Notes: generated by a model from the letters alone, not told the origin. A stretch of DNA of 64,000 nucleotides from Burkholderiales bacterium (GCA_022841915.1 JALHQN010000013.1:62001-126000), one strand, 5' to 3'. Counted from the stretch's first letter, positions 44,199 through 52,257 are shown. A program made the numbers and translations.

Positions 44199-45302
44199 AT
44201 GAGCGGTTCCGCACGCATCGATGCGTTCCTGCAGCTCGGCCGCGAGCAGAGCGCGTCGGACATCCATTTTGCCGTCGGCATGCCGCCCATGCTGCGCTTG
44301 CATGGGGATATCCAGCCGGTGCGTTACCGCGACCTCACTGCCGACGAATGTCGCAGCCTGATCTTCGAGATCCTCAACGACGAACAGAAGAAGCAGTTCG
44401 GTCAGGGTGTCGACCTCGATTTCTCCTATTCGCCCGCGCCGGGCGAGCGCTATCGATTCAACGTCTTTCGCAAGATCGGCGGCATCGCCGCCGTGGTTCG
44501 GATCGTTCCGACCACGTGCAGCACGCTCGAGCAACTGGGGCTGCCGCCGGTGGTGAAGAAACTGGCGCAGGCGCACCAGGGGCTGCTCTTGGTGACCGGG
44601 GCAACGGGCTCGGGGAAGTCCACCACGCTCGGGGCTATCATCGATCACCTGAATTCGACCCGCAAGCTCAACATCATCACGCTGGAAGATCCGGTCGAGT
44701 TCGTGCACCAGAGCAAGTCCTCGCTGGTGGTCCAGCGCGAGGTCGGCAGCTCGGTGGGCAGCTTCGCCGAAGGTTTGCGCGCAGCCCTGCGTGAGGATCC
44801 GGACGTCATCCTGGTGGGAGAGTTGAGAGACGCCGAGACGATCTCGATGGCCATGATGGCGGCCGAGACCGGACATCTGGTGCTGGGCACATTGCACACG
44901 ACCAGTGCCGCCAAGACGCTCGACCGCATCATCGATTCGCTCCCTGCCGAGCAGAAGGCCCAAGGGCTGCTGTTTCTTTCGCAGAACCTGCGCGGCGTGA
45001 TCAGCCAGGTGCTGGTGAAGAAGGCGGACGGGCGCGGGCGCAAGGCGATCGTGGAGGTGATGGTGCTCACCCCCGCAATCTCGAATCTCTTGCTCACCGG
45101 GAAGCAGTTTCAGATCCCCGCAGTCATGCAGACAGGCAAGGACACGGGCATGCGCCTGCTCGATCAGGCGCTGCTCGAGGCGATCCAGAACAAGGAAGTC
45201 GATCCGGACGACGCCTACCTGCAATCGCACGACAAGAAGCAATTCCAGCGCTTCGTGACCGATCGGCGCCTGGTGCCCCAGGTTGCCCTGGTAGGTCGCT
45301 GA
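44199..45302 (+). CDS. PilT-family twitching-motility ATPase (first copy)
   Basis: 367-aa hexameric retraction-ATPase-like protein. N-terminal PAS-like domain (1-100), Walker A GATGSGKSTT (about 134-143), Asp box with ALREDPDVILVGELRDAETI, and His box LVLGTLHTTSAAKTLDRI. It powers pilus retraction at the inner membrane. It is PilT-like rather than classic PilU by the GELRDAET/HTTSAAKT region. Lies 46 bp after the kinase gene and 16 bp before a second copy. Confidence 0.92.
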   Translation: MSGSARIDAFLQLGREQSASDIHFAVGMPPMLRLHGDIQPVRYRDLTADECRSLIFEILNDEQKKQFGQGVDLDFSYSPAPGERYRFNVFRKIGGIAAVVRIVPTTCSTLEQLGLPPVVKKLAQAHQGLLLVTGATGSGKSTTLGAIIDHLNSTRKLNIITLEDPVEFVHQSKSSLVVQREVGSSVGSFAEGLRAALREDPDVILVGELRDAETISMAMMAAETGHLVLGTLHTTSAAKTLDRIIDSLPAEQKAQGLLFLSQNLRGVISQVLVKKADGRGRKAIVEVMVLTPAISNLLLTGKQFQIPAVMQTGKDTGMRLLDQALLEAIQNKEVDPDDAYLQSHDKKQFQRFVTDRRLVPQVALVGR

Positions 45303-45318
45303 CGGAAATGGACGCCGA

Positions 45319-46389
45319 ATGAGCCGAATCGATACCTTTCTCGACCTCCTGGTGAAGCAGGACGGCTCGGACCTGCACCTGGTGTCCGGCAATCCGCCCA
45401 GGATCCGTCTGCACGGCGAACTCGTCGGGGTCAAGTACCGCGAGCTGAGCTCCGGCGAGACGATGGGACTGCTGAACGAGATCATGCCCGCTTCCGCGCG
45501 CGAGGCGTTCGAGCAACGCAGCTCCATCGACTTCGCCTATGCGATACCCGATCTCGCCCGGTTCCGGGTCAATGTCTACCGCCATGTCCATGGCGTAGGC
45601 GCCGTCTTTCGCGTGATTCCCACGGTCATCAAGTCGATGGAGCAGCTGTCTCTGCCCAACGTGCTCCAGACCTTCTGCCAGCAGCGCAAGGGCCTCGTGC
45701 TATGCACGGGTCCGACCGGCTCCGGCAAGTCTACCACGCTTGCCGCTCTCATCGATCACGTCAACACGACGCGCAAGGGCCACATCCTCACGATCGAGGA
45801 TCCGATCGAGTTCGTGCATCCGAACAAGTCTTGCCTGATGAGCCAGAGAGAGGTGGGCTTCGACACGCTCAGCTTCTCGGCGGCGCTGCATTCTGCGTTG
45901 CGGGAGGATCCCAACGTCATTCTCGTCGGCGAGATGCGCGACCTGGAGACGATCTCGCTCGCCGTGACCGCGGCTGAAACCGGTATCCTGGTCTTCGGCA
46001 CTCTGCATACCAACGGGGCGGCTGCGACCGTGGACCGGATCGTCAACGTCTTTGCGCCAGGCGACCAGATGCGCATCCGCAGCATGCTCTCGACGTCGCT
46101 GCTCGGTGTGGTTTCCCAGCAGCTCGTCCGCAGATCCGACGGCAAGGGCCGGGTGGCCGCGATGGAGATCCTCGTGAACAATCCTGCCGTGTCGAACATA
46201 CTGCGCGACGGCAAGACCGAGCAGATCGCCACGGCCATACAGAGCGGCAGCTTGCAGGGGATGCAGAGCATGGACACGGCGCTGCGACGATTGATGGACG
46301 CGAAGCTGATCACCGGCAAGGATGCCTATCGCAAGGCGATCAACAAGCGCGAGTTCGACATGTTCGCGGAGCCTGAACTTGCCGCCTGA
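45319..46389 (+). CDS. PilT-family twitching-motility ATPase (second copy)
   Basis: 356-aa paralog of the previous gene: Walker A GPTGSGKSTT (about 129-138), Asp box ALREDPNVILVGEMRDLETI, His box LVFGTLHTNGAAATVDRIV. The C-terminus ends in a distinct acidic tail EFDMFAEPELAA. It overlaps neither neighbour but is 16 bp from the first copy. Both copies keep complete catalytic motifs, so both should be active ATPases; division of labour is unknown. Confidence 0.92.
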   Translation: MSRIDTFLDLLVKQDGSDLHLVSGNPPRIRLHGELVGVKYRELSSGETMGLLNEIMPASAREAFEQRSSIDFAYAIPDLARFRVNVYRHVHGVGAVFRVIPTVIKSMEQLSLPNVLQTFCQQRKGLVLCTGPTGSGKSTTLAALIDHVNTTRKGHILTIEDPIEFVHPNKSCLMSQREVGFDTLSFSAALHSALREDPNVILVGEMRDLETISLAVTAAETGILVFGTLHTNGAAATVDRIVNVFAPGDQMRIRSMLSTSLLGVVSQQLVRRSDGKGRVAAMEILVNNPAVSNILRDGKTEQIATAIQSGSLQGMQSMDTALRRLMDAKLITGKDAYRKAINKREFDMFAEPELAA

Positions 46390-46438
46390 AGTGAAGGACA
46401 AGTCCGAGGTCGGGGAGCAGCAGCCAAGCGCCTTGTTC

Positions 46439-47212
46439 ATGCCAGCCGTCGAGATCGCCGGCGTGACCGATGTGGGTCGGCTGCGCAAGCGCAACGAGGA
46501 TGCGATCGATTGGGATGTGCGTCTTGGCCTTGCCATGGTCGCCGACGGCATGGGCGGCAGTCAGGGCGGAGATGTCGCGAGCCGGACGGCGCTACAGAGC
46601 ATCAAGGACGATCTGCGCCGGGCGCTCGCCGATGCCACCCGGCCCGGCTCACGCGCACATACGCAGGAGGTGCGCGGTGCTCTGGTGGTCGAACTGGTTC
46701 GTCGGGCCAATCAAGGCGTTCGCAAGAGCGCGGCGCGCGACAATCGGCTCCAGGGCATGGGCACTACGCTGGTCATGGCGCTCGTCGGGCCGGGCTTTCT
46801 GACCGTGGCGCATGTAGGCGATTCGAGACTCTACCGCGTGCGTGAGGCAGCCGTCGAGCGACTCACCGACGATCACAGCATGGTGCAGGAGATGGTGGAT
46901 CGAGGACAAATGAATGCGAGCCAAGCCGCGCGGTCCCGACATCGCAACGTGATCACGCGCGCGATCGGCAAGTCGCAGGATGTGACGGTCGACGTGGCGC
47001 ATCACCCGATTGCCCCGGGTGACGTCTTCATGCTTTGTTCCGACGGATTGACCAACATGTTGAGCGACAGAGCGCTTGCGGCTGCACTGGCCGAGCACAC
47101 GCGCGATCTGGATGCGGCAGCCAGGAATGCGGTTCGAACGGCGAATGAGTGCGGCGGACGCGACAACGTTTCCATCGTTTTGATTCGAGTACTGGAAGAA
47201 CATCATGAGTGA
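46439..47212 (+). CDS. PP2C-family protein phosphatase
   Basis: 257-aa metal-dependent Ser/Thr phosphatase, the expected opposite of the kinase upstream. Motifs in order: GVTDVGRLRKRNEDA, MVADGMGGSQGGDVAS (metal Asp), MGTTLVMALV, LTVAHVGDSRLYR, LTDDHS, MLCSDGLTNML and GGRDNVSIVLI. Start is ambiguous: ATG 46439 gives standard length; a GTG at 46391, two bases after the PilT stop, would add 16 residues and is equally possible. The 3' end overlaps the cyclase gene by 8 bp. Confidence 0.9.
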   Translation: MPAVEIAGVTDVGRLRKRNEDAIDWDVRLGLAMVADGMGGSQGGDVASRTALQSIKDDLRRALADATRPGSRAHTQEVRGALVVELVRRANQGVRKSAARDNRLQGMGTTLVMALVGPGFLTVAHVGDSRLYRVREAAVERLTDDHSMVQEMVDRGQMNASQAARSRHRNVITRAIGKSQDVTVDVAHHPIAPGDVFMLCSDGLTNMLSDRALAAALAEHTRDLDAAARNAVRTANECGGRDNVSIVLIRVLEEHHE

Positions 47213-48170
47213 AGCAGGCGCGCCCAGGCTCGCGACCTTGTTCGCGGATGTGGCAGGCAGCACCCGACTCTACGAGCGTTTCGGCGACGTCGCCGCCTAT
47301 GCGGCCATCGAAAGATGTCTGCAGGCCCTCAAGCGAGTGACCGAGGATTTCGGCGGACGGACCATCAAGACGATCGGCGACGAGGTGATGGCCGTGTTTC
47401 CCACTGCGGAGGCAGTGTGCGACGCGGCGATCGAGATGCAATGGCGCGTGCTGGACTTGCCGCCGCTCGAGGACGAACGCATCAGCATCCGGATCGGCCT
47501 GCACTACGGCGCGGCCGTGGAGAAGGACGGCGACGTCTTCGGAGATTCCGTCAACGTGGCATCGCGTCTGACGGAGGTCGCGAATCCGGGTCAGATCATT
47601 ACCAGCGCGTACGTGGTTGCATCCCTTCCTGAACGCCTGACGACCGGGGCGCGTCGGCTCTGGCCCGTGAGCGTGAAGGGCAAAGCCGAACCCGTGGATG
47701 TTTTCGAAGTGATGTGGGACGGCGGGGAAGGGGCGACGATCACGCTGACTGCTCCGTTCGAACTGCCCAAGGTGCCGCAGCGCATGCGCTTGTTGTATCG
47801 AGGCAGCCAGGTCGCTGTGGATTCGGATCGGCCCGTCGTGTCGATCGGCCGCGACACTAGCAACGAATTGGTCGTGGACGCTCGCAATGCGTCGAGAGTG
47901 CATGCTCGGCTGGAGTGGCGGCGCGACAAGTTCGTGCTGATCGATTTGAGCACCAACGGCACCTACGTGCTCGACGACCAGCAGCAGGAAATCCGCCTGC
48001 GCCGGGAGGAGTACATCCTCGACGGCGACGGCGTCATTTCATTCGGTCGCTCCCATCATGCGGGCGCAGGCGACTGCGTGGAGTTCTACTGCGAGTATGC
48101 GCCCTCGCTGCTGCGCGCAGCGCTGCACGAGGCCGCTGTTGCCGATACGCAGCGAGCCGAGGGGCCCTGA
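47205..48170 (+). CDS. Class III nucleotide cyclase with FHA domain
   Basis: 321-aa protein. N-terminal adenylate/guanylate cyclase catalytic domain (about 5-170): TLFADVAGSTRLYERFGD (metal-binding Asp), TIKTIGDEVMAVF, GLHYGAAVEKDGDVFGDSVNVASRL. C-terminal FHA domain (about 195-295) with SIGRDTSNELVVDARNASRVHARLEW and DLSTNGTYVLDD, which bind phosphothreonine. It overlaps the PP2C gene by 8 bp. The FHA domain could read the phosphorylation state set by the kinase/phosphatase pair and tune cAMP or cGMP output (inference). Confidence 0.92.
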   Translation: MSEAGAPRLATLFADVAGSTRLYERFGDVAAYAAIERCLQALKRVTEDFGGRTIKTIGDEVMAVFPTAEAVCDAAIEMQWRVLDLPPLEDERISIRIGLHYGAAVEKDGDVFGDSVNVASRLTEVANPGQIITSAYVVASLPERLTTGARRLWPVSVKGKAEPVDVFEVMWDGGEGATITLTAPFELPKVPQRMRLLYRGSQVAVDSDRPVVSIGRDTSNELVVDARNASRVHARLEWRRDKFVLIDLSTNGTYVLDDQQQEIRLRREEYILDGDGVISFGRSHHAGAGDCVEFYCEYAPSLLRAALHEAAVADTQRAEGP

Positions 48171-48272
48171 GGGCCCGTCGGGCCGGCCGCCAGGCTCCCC
48201 GCCTGCGGGATTCGGATTAGCTCCGAGGTTCGCCGCGGGGCTGGGCGCACGCGCCGACGCAAGAATTGCGCG

Positions 48273-49064
48273 CTAGATCAAGCCCCGCGCAATGCCGCCG
48301 TCGACCAGAATCGACTGGCAGGTCACGTAACTTGTCTTGTGCGAGGCGAGAAAGACCACCATCGAGGCGATTTCCTCGGGCTGGCCGAAGCGCTGCATGG
48401 GGATCTCGGCCGAGAATTCGCGAATGATCTCTTCGAAGCCCACGCCCCGCTCGCGCGACATTTTCTCTGCGCGCTGCTGCCACAGCGGTGTCAGCGTGCG
48501 ACCGGGCGATACCGAATTGACCCGTATGCCGTAGGGTTGAAGCTCCGCGCCGAGTGTCTTCACCAACGCGATCAGGCCGGCCTTGCTGACGTTGGAGACG
48601 ACCTGATGCGGGTAAGGCATGCGCGCGCCCGCCGCCCCGAGGATGACGACGCGCGCGTTGCCCGCCTGCTTGAGCAGATCGAGATGGCTGCGAACGACCC
48701 GCACGGCCCCCAGTACGTTGAATTCGAAGCTCCCGAGCCAGGCGGCATCATCGAGTTCTTCGAACAGGGCGCGGTGGCTACCGCCGACCGCGTTCACCAG
48801 GATGGGTAGGGACGAGGTGCGTGCGCCGACCCAGTCACGCAGACGCAGGACGTCTTGAGCGTTGGTGATGTCGGCGCAGAACCACGGCACTGCGACCCCC
48901 GTGGCACGCTCGAGCGAGGCGGCGGCAGCGGCGAGTTTCTGTTCGCTGCGCGAACAGATCATCACCTGAGCGCCTTCTTCCAGCAGCCCCTTCGCACACT
49001 CGTAGCCGATGCCCTCGCTCGCCCCCACCACGAGGGCGTGCTCGCCGCGTATTCCTAGATCCAT
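48273..49064 (-). CDS. SDR-family protein with atypical active site
   Basis: 263-aa Rossmann-fold SDR. Cofactor motif VVGASEGIGYECAKG (residues about 11-25), NAVGG, and C-terminal SPGRTL. The usual catalytic Tyr of YxxxK is replaced by Ser (VVSNVSKAGL) and the Ser of the triad by Ala (LGAAGAR). It may therefore be a binding protein or use different chemistry. Start ATG 49064 with AAGGAAACAGG. It is 24 bp upstream of the Bug pseudogene's stop on the same strand orientation. Confidence 0.85.
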   Translation of the reverse strand: MDLGIRGEHALVVGASEGIGYECAKGLLEEGAQVMICSRSEQKLAAAAASLERATGVAVPWFCADITNAQDVLRLRDWVGARTSSLPILVNAVGGSHRALFEELDDAAWLGSFEFNVLGAVRVVRSHLDLLKQAGNARVVILGAAGARMPYPHQVVSNVSKAGLIALVKTLGAELQPYGIRVNSVSPGRTLTPLWQQRAEKMSRERGVGFEEIIREFSAEIPMQRFGQPEEIASMVVFLASHKTSYVTCQSILVDGGIARGLI

Positions 49065-49088
49065 CCTGTTTCCTTTACACAAAAACGA

Positions 49089-50070
49089 TTAATCGATGCG
49101 CGCGCCGGTTTCCTTGATCAGCCGGCCGTACTTGTCATAGTCCGATTTCAGCCGTTTGGCAAATGCTGCGGGCGTCATCGGCATCGGATCGAACGTTTGG
49201 CCGCTCAGCTTCTCTGCCACGCCCGGATCCGACAGCGCCTTCGCTGGTTCGGCATTGAGCTTGTCGACGATCGTGGCCGGCGTGCGAGCCGGCGCGAACG
49301 CGCCTATCCAGGCCGTGAATTCGTAACCCGGCACGCCGGCTTCTGCAATAGTGGGAAGCTTGGGGAGTTGCTTCACGCGCTCGTCCGAGGCGACTGCGAG
49401 CGGTCGCAGTTTCTTTGCGTCGATCTGCGTCATGACCGAGCCGATGGTGGCGAGCATGGCTTGGGTTTCTCCCGAAACGATGGAGATCGAGGCAGGGCCG
49501 CCGCCTTCGTAGGGAACGTGGGTCATCTTCAGATTGGCCATCGAAGCGACGAGGGCCATTGCCAGATGGACGTAGCTGCCGTTGCCCGAGGAGGCGTAGA
49601 CGATCTGGTCGGATCGGATCGGGTCGGGCGCGTGCGAGCGCGAGGAATTCCTCGAGGGAATTCACGGGCAGCGACGGATGCACGACCAGCACGCCCACCT
49701 GCCGGGCCAGCGGCGTGATGCCGATGAAGTCGTTTAGCGTGTCCTAGGGAAGCTTCTTGAACAGATGCGCGTTGCCGACATGCGTCGCCGAATGGATCAT
49801 GATGGTGTAGCCGTCGGGCTCGGTCTTGGCGAAAACCTCCGCGCCTATGGTGCCGGATGCGCCGTCGCGATTGTCGACGATGAATTGCTGCCCCGTGTTC
49901 TCGGACAGTTTTTGCGCGATCAGTCGTGCGACGATGTCGTTCGAGCCACCCGGCAGCCAGGGCACGAGCACGCGGACCGATTTCGCGGGATAGTCCTGAG
50001 CGCGAGCCAGCGGTGCGGTCAGTAAACAGATGCAGACAACCATCGCCAAGCGCGCACTGAACATCATCAT
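49089..50070 (-). pseudogene. Bug-family binding protein gene, disrupted
   Basis: Reading through shows a complete Bug gene with two lesions. From ATG 50070 (GGAGGAAAT site) the frame has a signal peptide (APLARAQD) and YPAKSVRVLVPWLPGGSNDI, then hits an in-frame TAG at 49744-49746 after LFKKLP, where relatives have Tyr. The same frame continues as DTLNDFIGITPLARQVGVL up to a +1-type shift near 49620 (GATCCGATCCGACC), then resumes as DQIVYASSGNGSYVHLAMAL to the stop at 49089. Two lesions make it a pseudogene unless both are sequence errors. Confidence 0.8.
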
Positions 50071-50428
50071 GGCATTTCCTCCAGGGTCGATTGATCCAGC
50101 TCGTGCCGCCCTGCCTGGCATCGACGTCTTGGCGCGCCGTATTCGTGGCTGGGTCATCATACGCTGGCACAAATGCGGGATGGGCTCGCGATGCGGCGTC
50201 CGTGGCGGCCGCGTCCGGCATGCGCCTCGCATCGGCGGAGCGGGCTCGCGCAAGTCCGTGAGTCGGAGATGGGCTGCTGAACCGCCGATCGGGACGAGCG
50301 GCCTTGTCGTTCGCGACAAGGCAGGCCTCGACGTCAGACCGATCCTCCGGCTCGGCGCCGCGAGCACGGGTGGCGCTCCATCCTGGCAGGTGTCGTAAGG
50401 CGAATCGCCGACGCACCCCCTTCGCGAC
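50071..50428. other. Intergenic region upstream of the Bug pseudogene
   Basis: About 360 bp between the peroxiredoxin stop and the pseudogene start, both minus-strand. Holds one very regular hairpin (listed) and presumably the old promoter of the Bug gene. The plus- and minus-strand track ORFs across it lack family features. Confidence 0.4.
50301..50322. other. 9-bp hairpin with UUCG tetraloop
   Basis: GCCTTGTCG TTCG CGACAAGGC is a perfect stem closed by a C(UUCG)G tetraloop on the plus strand. It is 107 bp downstream of the selenoperoxiredoxin stop on the minus strand and no T-run follows. It may stabilise the mRNA end; terminator function is uncertain. Confidence 0.5.
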
Positions 50429-51001
50429 TTACTTGAACTTGTCTGCGATCTGCAGCAGTTCTTCGGTCGGTACCAGGCCGCGCGGATCGCCGACCTGTGC
50501 ATGGCGGACGACCCCGGACTTGTCGACGATGAACCAGGCGCGCTTAGAGCGCAGGTAGGAGGCGATGCGCTTGGGATCGTCCGCGGCGGTGGCGTCGTCG
50601 TTGAGCACGCCGTAGGCGCGGCTCACGATTCGGCGTGTATCTGCCAACAGCGGGTATTTCAGGCCGAGCTTCTCGGCCCATGCTTGATTGGCTGCATTGA
50701 AATCGACACTGATGCCCAGGACCTGGACATTCGCGGCTTCGAACTTTGGGAGATCCAGTTGAAAGCCGAGCGCCTCCTGCGTTCAAGCGTTGGTGAATGC
50801 GCCGATGTAGAAGAAGATCACCACTGCTTTCTTGCCGGCGAAGTCGGCGAGTTTCATTTCCTTGCCGGTCGAGGAAGGCAAGGCGAAGGACGGCGCCTTG
50901 TCGCCGACGTTCAGCGCATGGGCCGAGCCGATTTGCAGGCAGGTCAGAGCGGCGAACACTGCTGCGACCCATACGGAAGATCTTCGATTGCCTGTTGCCA
51001 T
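50429..51001 (-). CDS. Exported selenoperoxiredoxin (in-frame TGA = Sec73)
   Basis: 190-aa peroxiredoxin if TGA at 50783-50785 is read as Sec. A signal peptide covers about 1-33 (ends GSAHA), then VGDKAPSFALPSSTGKEMKL and VVIFFYIGAFTNA-U-TQEALGF, with the peroxidatic Cys position of the TxxC motif as Sec. VLGISVDF, WAEKLGLKYPLLAD and the C-terminal half to LLQIADKFK follow. The track gives only 50783-51016 and 50429-50647. The start ATG 51001 has an AAGGAAG site. It reduces peroxides, probably with the adjacent TlpA-like selenoprotein as donor (inference). Confidence 0.9.
50783..50785 (-). other. Recoded TGA (selenocysteine codon) of the peroxiredoxin
   Basis: TGA at the peroxidatic position of TNAUTQE; the reading frame stays open for 117 further codons with clear peroxiredoxin sequence. 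Unlike the other two cases, no strong hairpin is evident by eye just downstream. Confidence 0.85.
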
Positions 51002-51085
51002 GTCGCTTCCTTTCACTCGAGGGACGGATGAACCACAACAGCCTGAACCGTCGGCGTCGCGCTGCCCGCCGACGACCTTGAGGGT

Positions 51086-51664
51086 TTACGGCCGGCGTCC
51101 AGCCAGCGCCTTCACGTAATCCCGAAACTGGGACGCATCGAAATCCACCGGCCCGTAGCCTTGCGCGACGACCACGCCCTTGCGGTCGACGATGTAGGTC
51201 ATGGGCACGCCGCGCACCCCGAATTGGCGCGCGACGCTCATCGATTGATCGATCGGCGCGGGGAAGCTGAACTTGCCTTCTTCCATGACCGGCCTGGCCG
51301 CCTGTGCGCCAGTGCCGTCGATCGAGATCGCGAGCACGACGACGCCATCGCTCTTCAACGCTTCATGTGCCCTCTGCACGGAGGGCATCTCGCCGCGGCA
51401 GGTCGTTCACCACGAAGCCCAGAATCGGATCACGGTCACTTGGCCGCGCAGCGATTCCGAGCGCAAGGTTCCGCCGGCTGTGAGGGGCAGATCGAAGGCT
51501 GGCATGGGGGCCGGCTTGGCGGGCGCGTTCAAGCCGGTCGGCAGGGCGGGCTCGGCCGAAAAGGCAGGTGCCTGCCACAGGGCCAGCGCCGAGGCCAGTG
51601 CGCAGAGCGCGGCTCGACGGCGCACCCCATGCGATCTTGTCGTGCGGAAATCGGCAGGCGCCAT
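51086..51664 (-). CDS. Exported TlpA/thioredoxin-like selenoprotein (Sec86, UTTC motif)
   Basis: 192-aa thioredoxin-fold protein if TGA at 51407-51409 is Sec. Signal peptide or anchor about 1-37 (ALALWQAPAFSAEP), linker, then TVIRFWASW-U-TTCRGEMPSVQ, matching the TlpA active site WCxxCRxEMP with the first Cys as Sec. VLAISIDG, GVRGVPMTYIVDRKG and a C-terminal helix follow. The track splits it into pieces at 51407-52120 and 51086-51388. The start ATG 51664 has AGGAGC. A 7-bp hairpin lies 19 nt past the TGA. It is 84 bp upstream of the selenoperoxiredoxin. Confidence 0.9.
51368..51387 (-). promoter_or_regulatory. Candidate bSECIS hairpin of the UTTC selenoprotein
   Basis: On the coding (minus) strand TGCCCTC pairs perfectly with GAGGGCA around a CGTGCA loop, beginning 19 nt after the TGA. 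Loop contains GU. Seen by eye only. Confidence 0.65.
51407..51409 (-). other. Recoded TGA (selenocysteine codon) of the TlpA-like protein
   Basis: TGA between WASW and TTCRGEMP, i.e. at the nucleophilic first position of the thioredoxin CxxC motif. Confidence 0.87.
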
Positions 51665-51756
51665 GGTCTTGCTCCTATGACGGGGATGTTCGTTTCGATT
51701 GTCGCCGATCGCAGCGCCGATGCATACGATGCGTGCATCGCGTCCGGCGCAGGTGA

Positions 51757-52257
51757 TCAGCCGAGCAGCGCAGGGTTGAGTCGCCAGGTCGTGAAGTTGA
51801 GCACGGCAGCGAAGCTCACCCAGGCAAGATACGGCAGCAAGAGCGCGCCGGCGAGCGGTCGGACGCGCCAGAAGACCAAGGTGGTCGCCAAGATCAGCGC
51901 CAGCAGTGCCAGGATGTCCACGAACGACCACAGCCCTTGCCGCCAGGCGAAATAGAGCCAACTCCAGAGCGCATTCAATGCGAGTTGCGCCAGGAACAGC
52001 GTCAGCGCGCCCCTTGCGTGATGCGCTCCGCGTTCCCGCCACACGAGCCAAGCCGCGATCGCCATCATCAGGTAGAGCGCCGTCCAGACAGGCCCGAAAA
52101 GCCAGCCGGGTGGCGCCCAATCGGGACGCGTCAGTTCAAGATAGAACTCCGGGGCCTGAACGGAAGCGATGCTGCCCAAGGCAGCGGCAACGCCCACGAT
52201 AACGAGCCATACGAGAAGACCTACGATCTGTCTGGGCAGGGAAAGACGGGATGGCAC
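51757..52257 (-). CDS. tspO: TspO/MBR family membrane protein
   Basis: 166-aa tryptophan-rich sensory protein with five membrane helices. Family landmarks are LTRPDWAPPGWLFGPVWTALY, LFLAQLALNALWSWLYF and the C-terminal LPYLAWVSFAAVLNFTTWRLN. Members bind tetrapyrroles and other ligands and respond to oxidative stress. I start it at GTG 52257 with GGAG nearby; the longer track start adds an Arg-rich leader. It is the next minus-strand gene upstream of the two redox selenoproteins, 92 bp from the TlpA-like gene, possibly in one unit. Confidence 0.88.
   Translation of the reverse strand: MPSRLSLPRQIVGLLVWLVIVGVAAALGSIASVQAPEFYLELTRPDWAPPGWLFGPVWTALYLMMAIAAWLVWRERGAHHARGALTLFLAQLALNALWSWLYFAWRQGLWSFVDILALLALILATTLVFWRVRPLAGALLLPYLAWVSFAAVLNFTTWRLNPALLG

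Noticed and set aside
49744-49746. TAG read as an amino acid (pyrrolysine-like recoding) in the Bug gene
   Set aside because: The gene also has a frameshift, and the position is an ordinary Tyr in relatives; a pseudogene is simpler.
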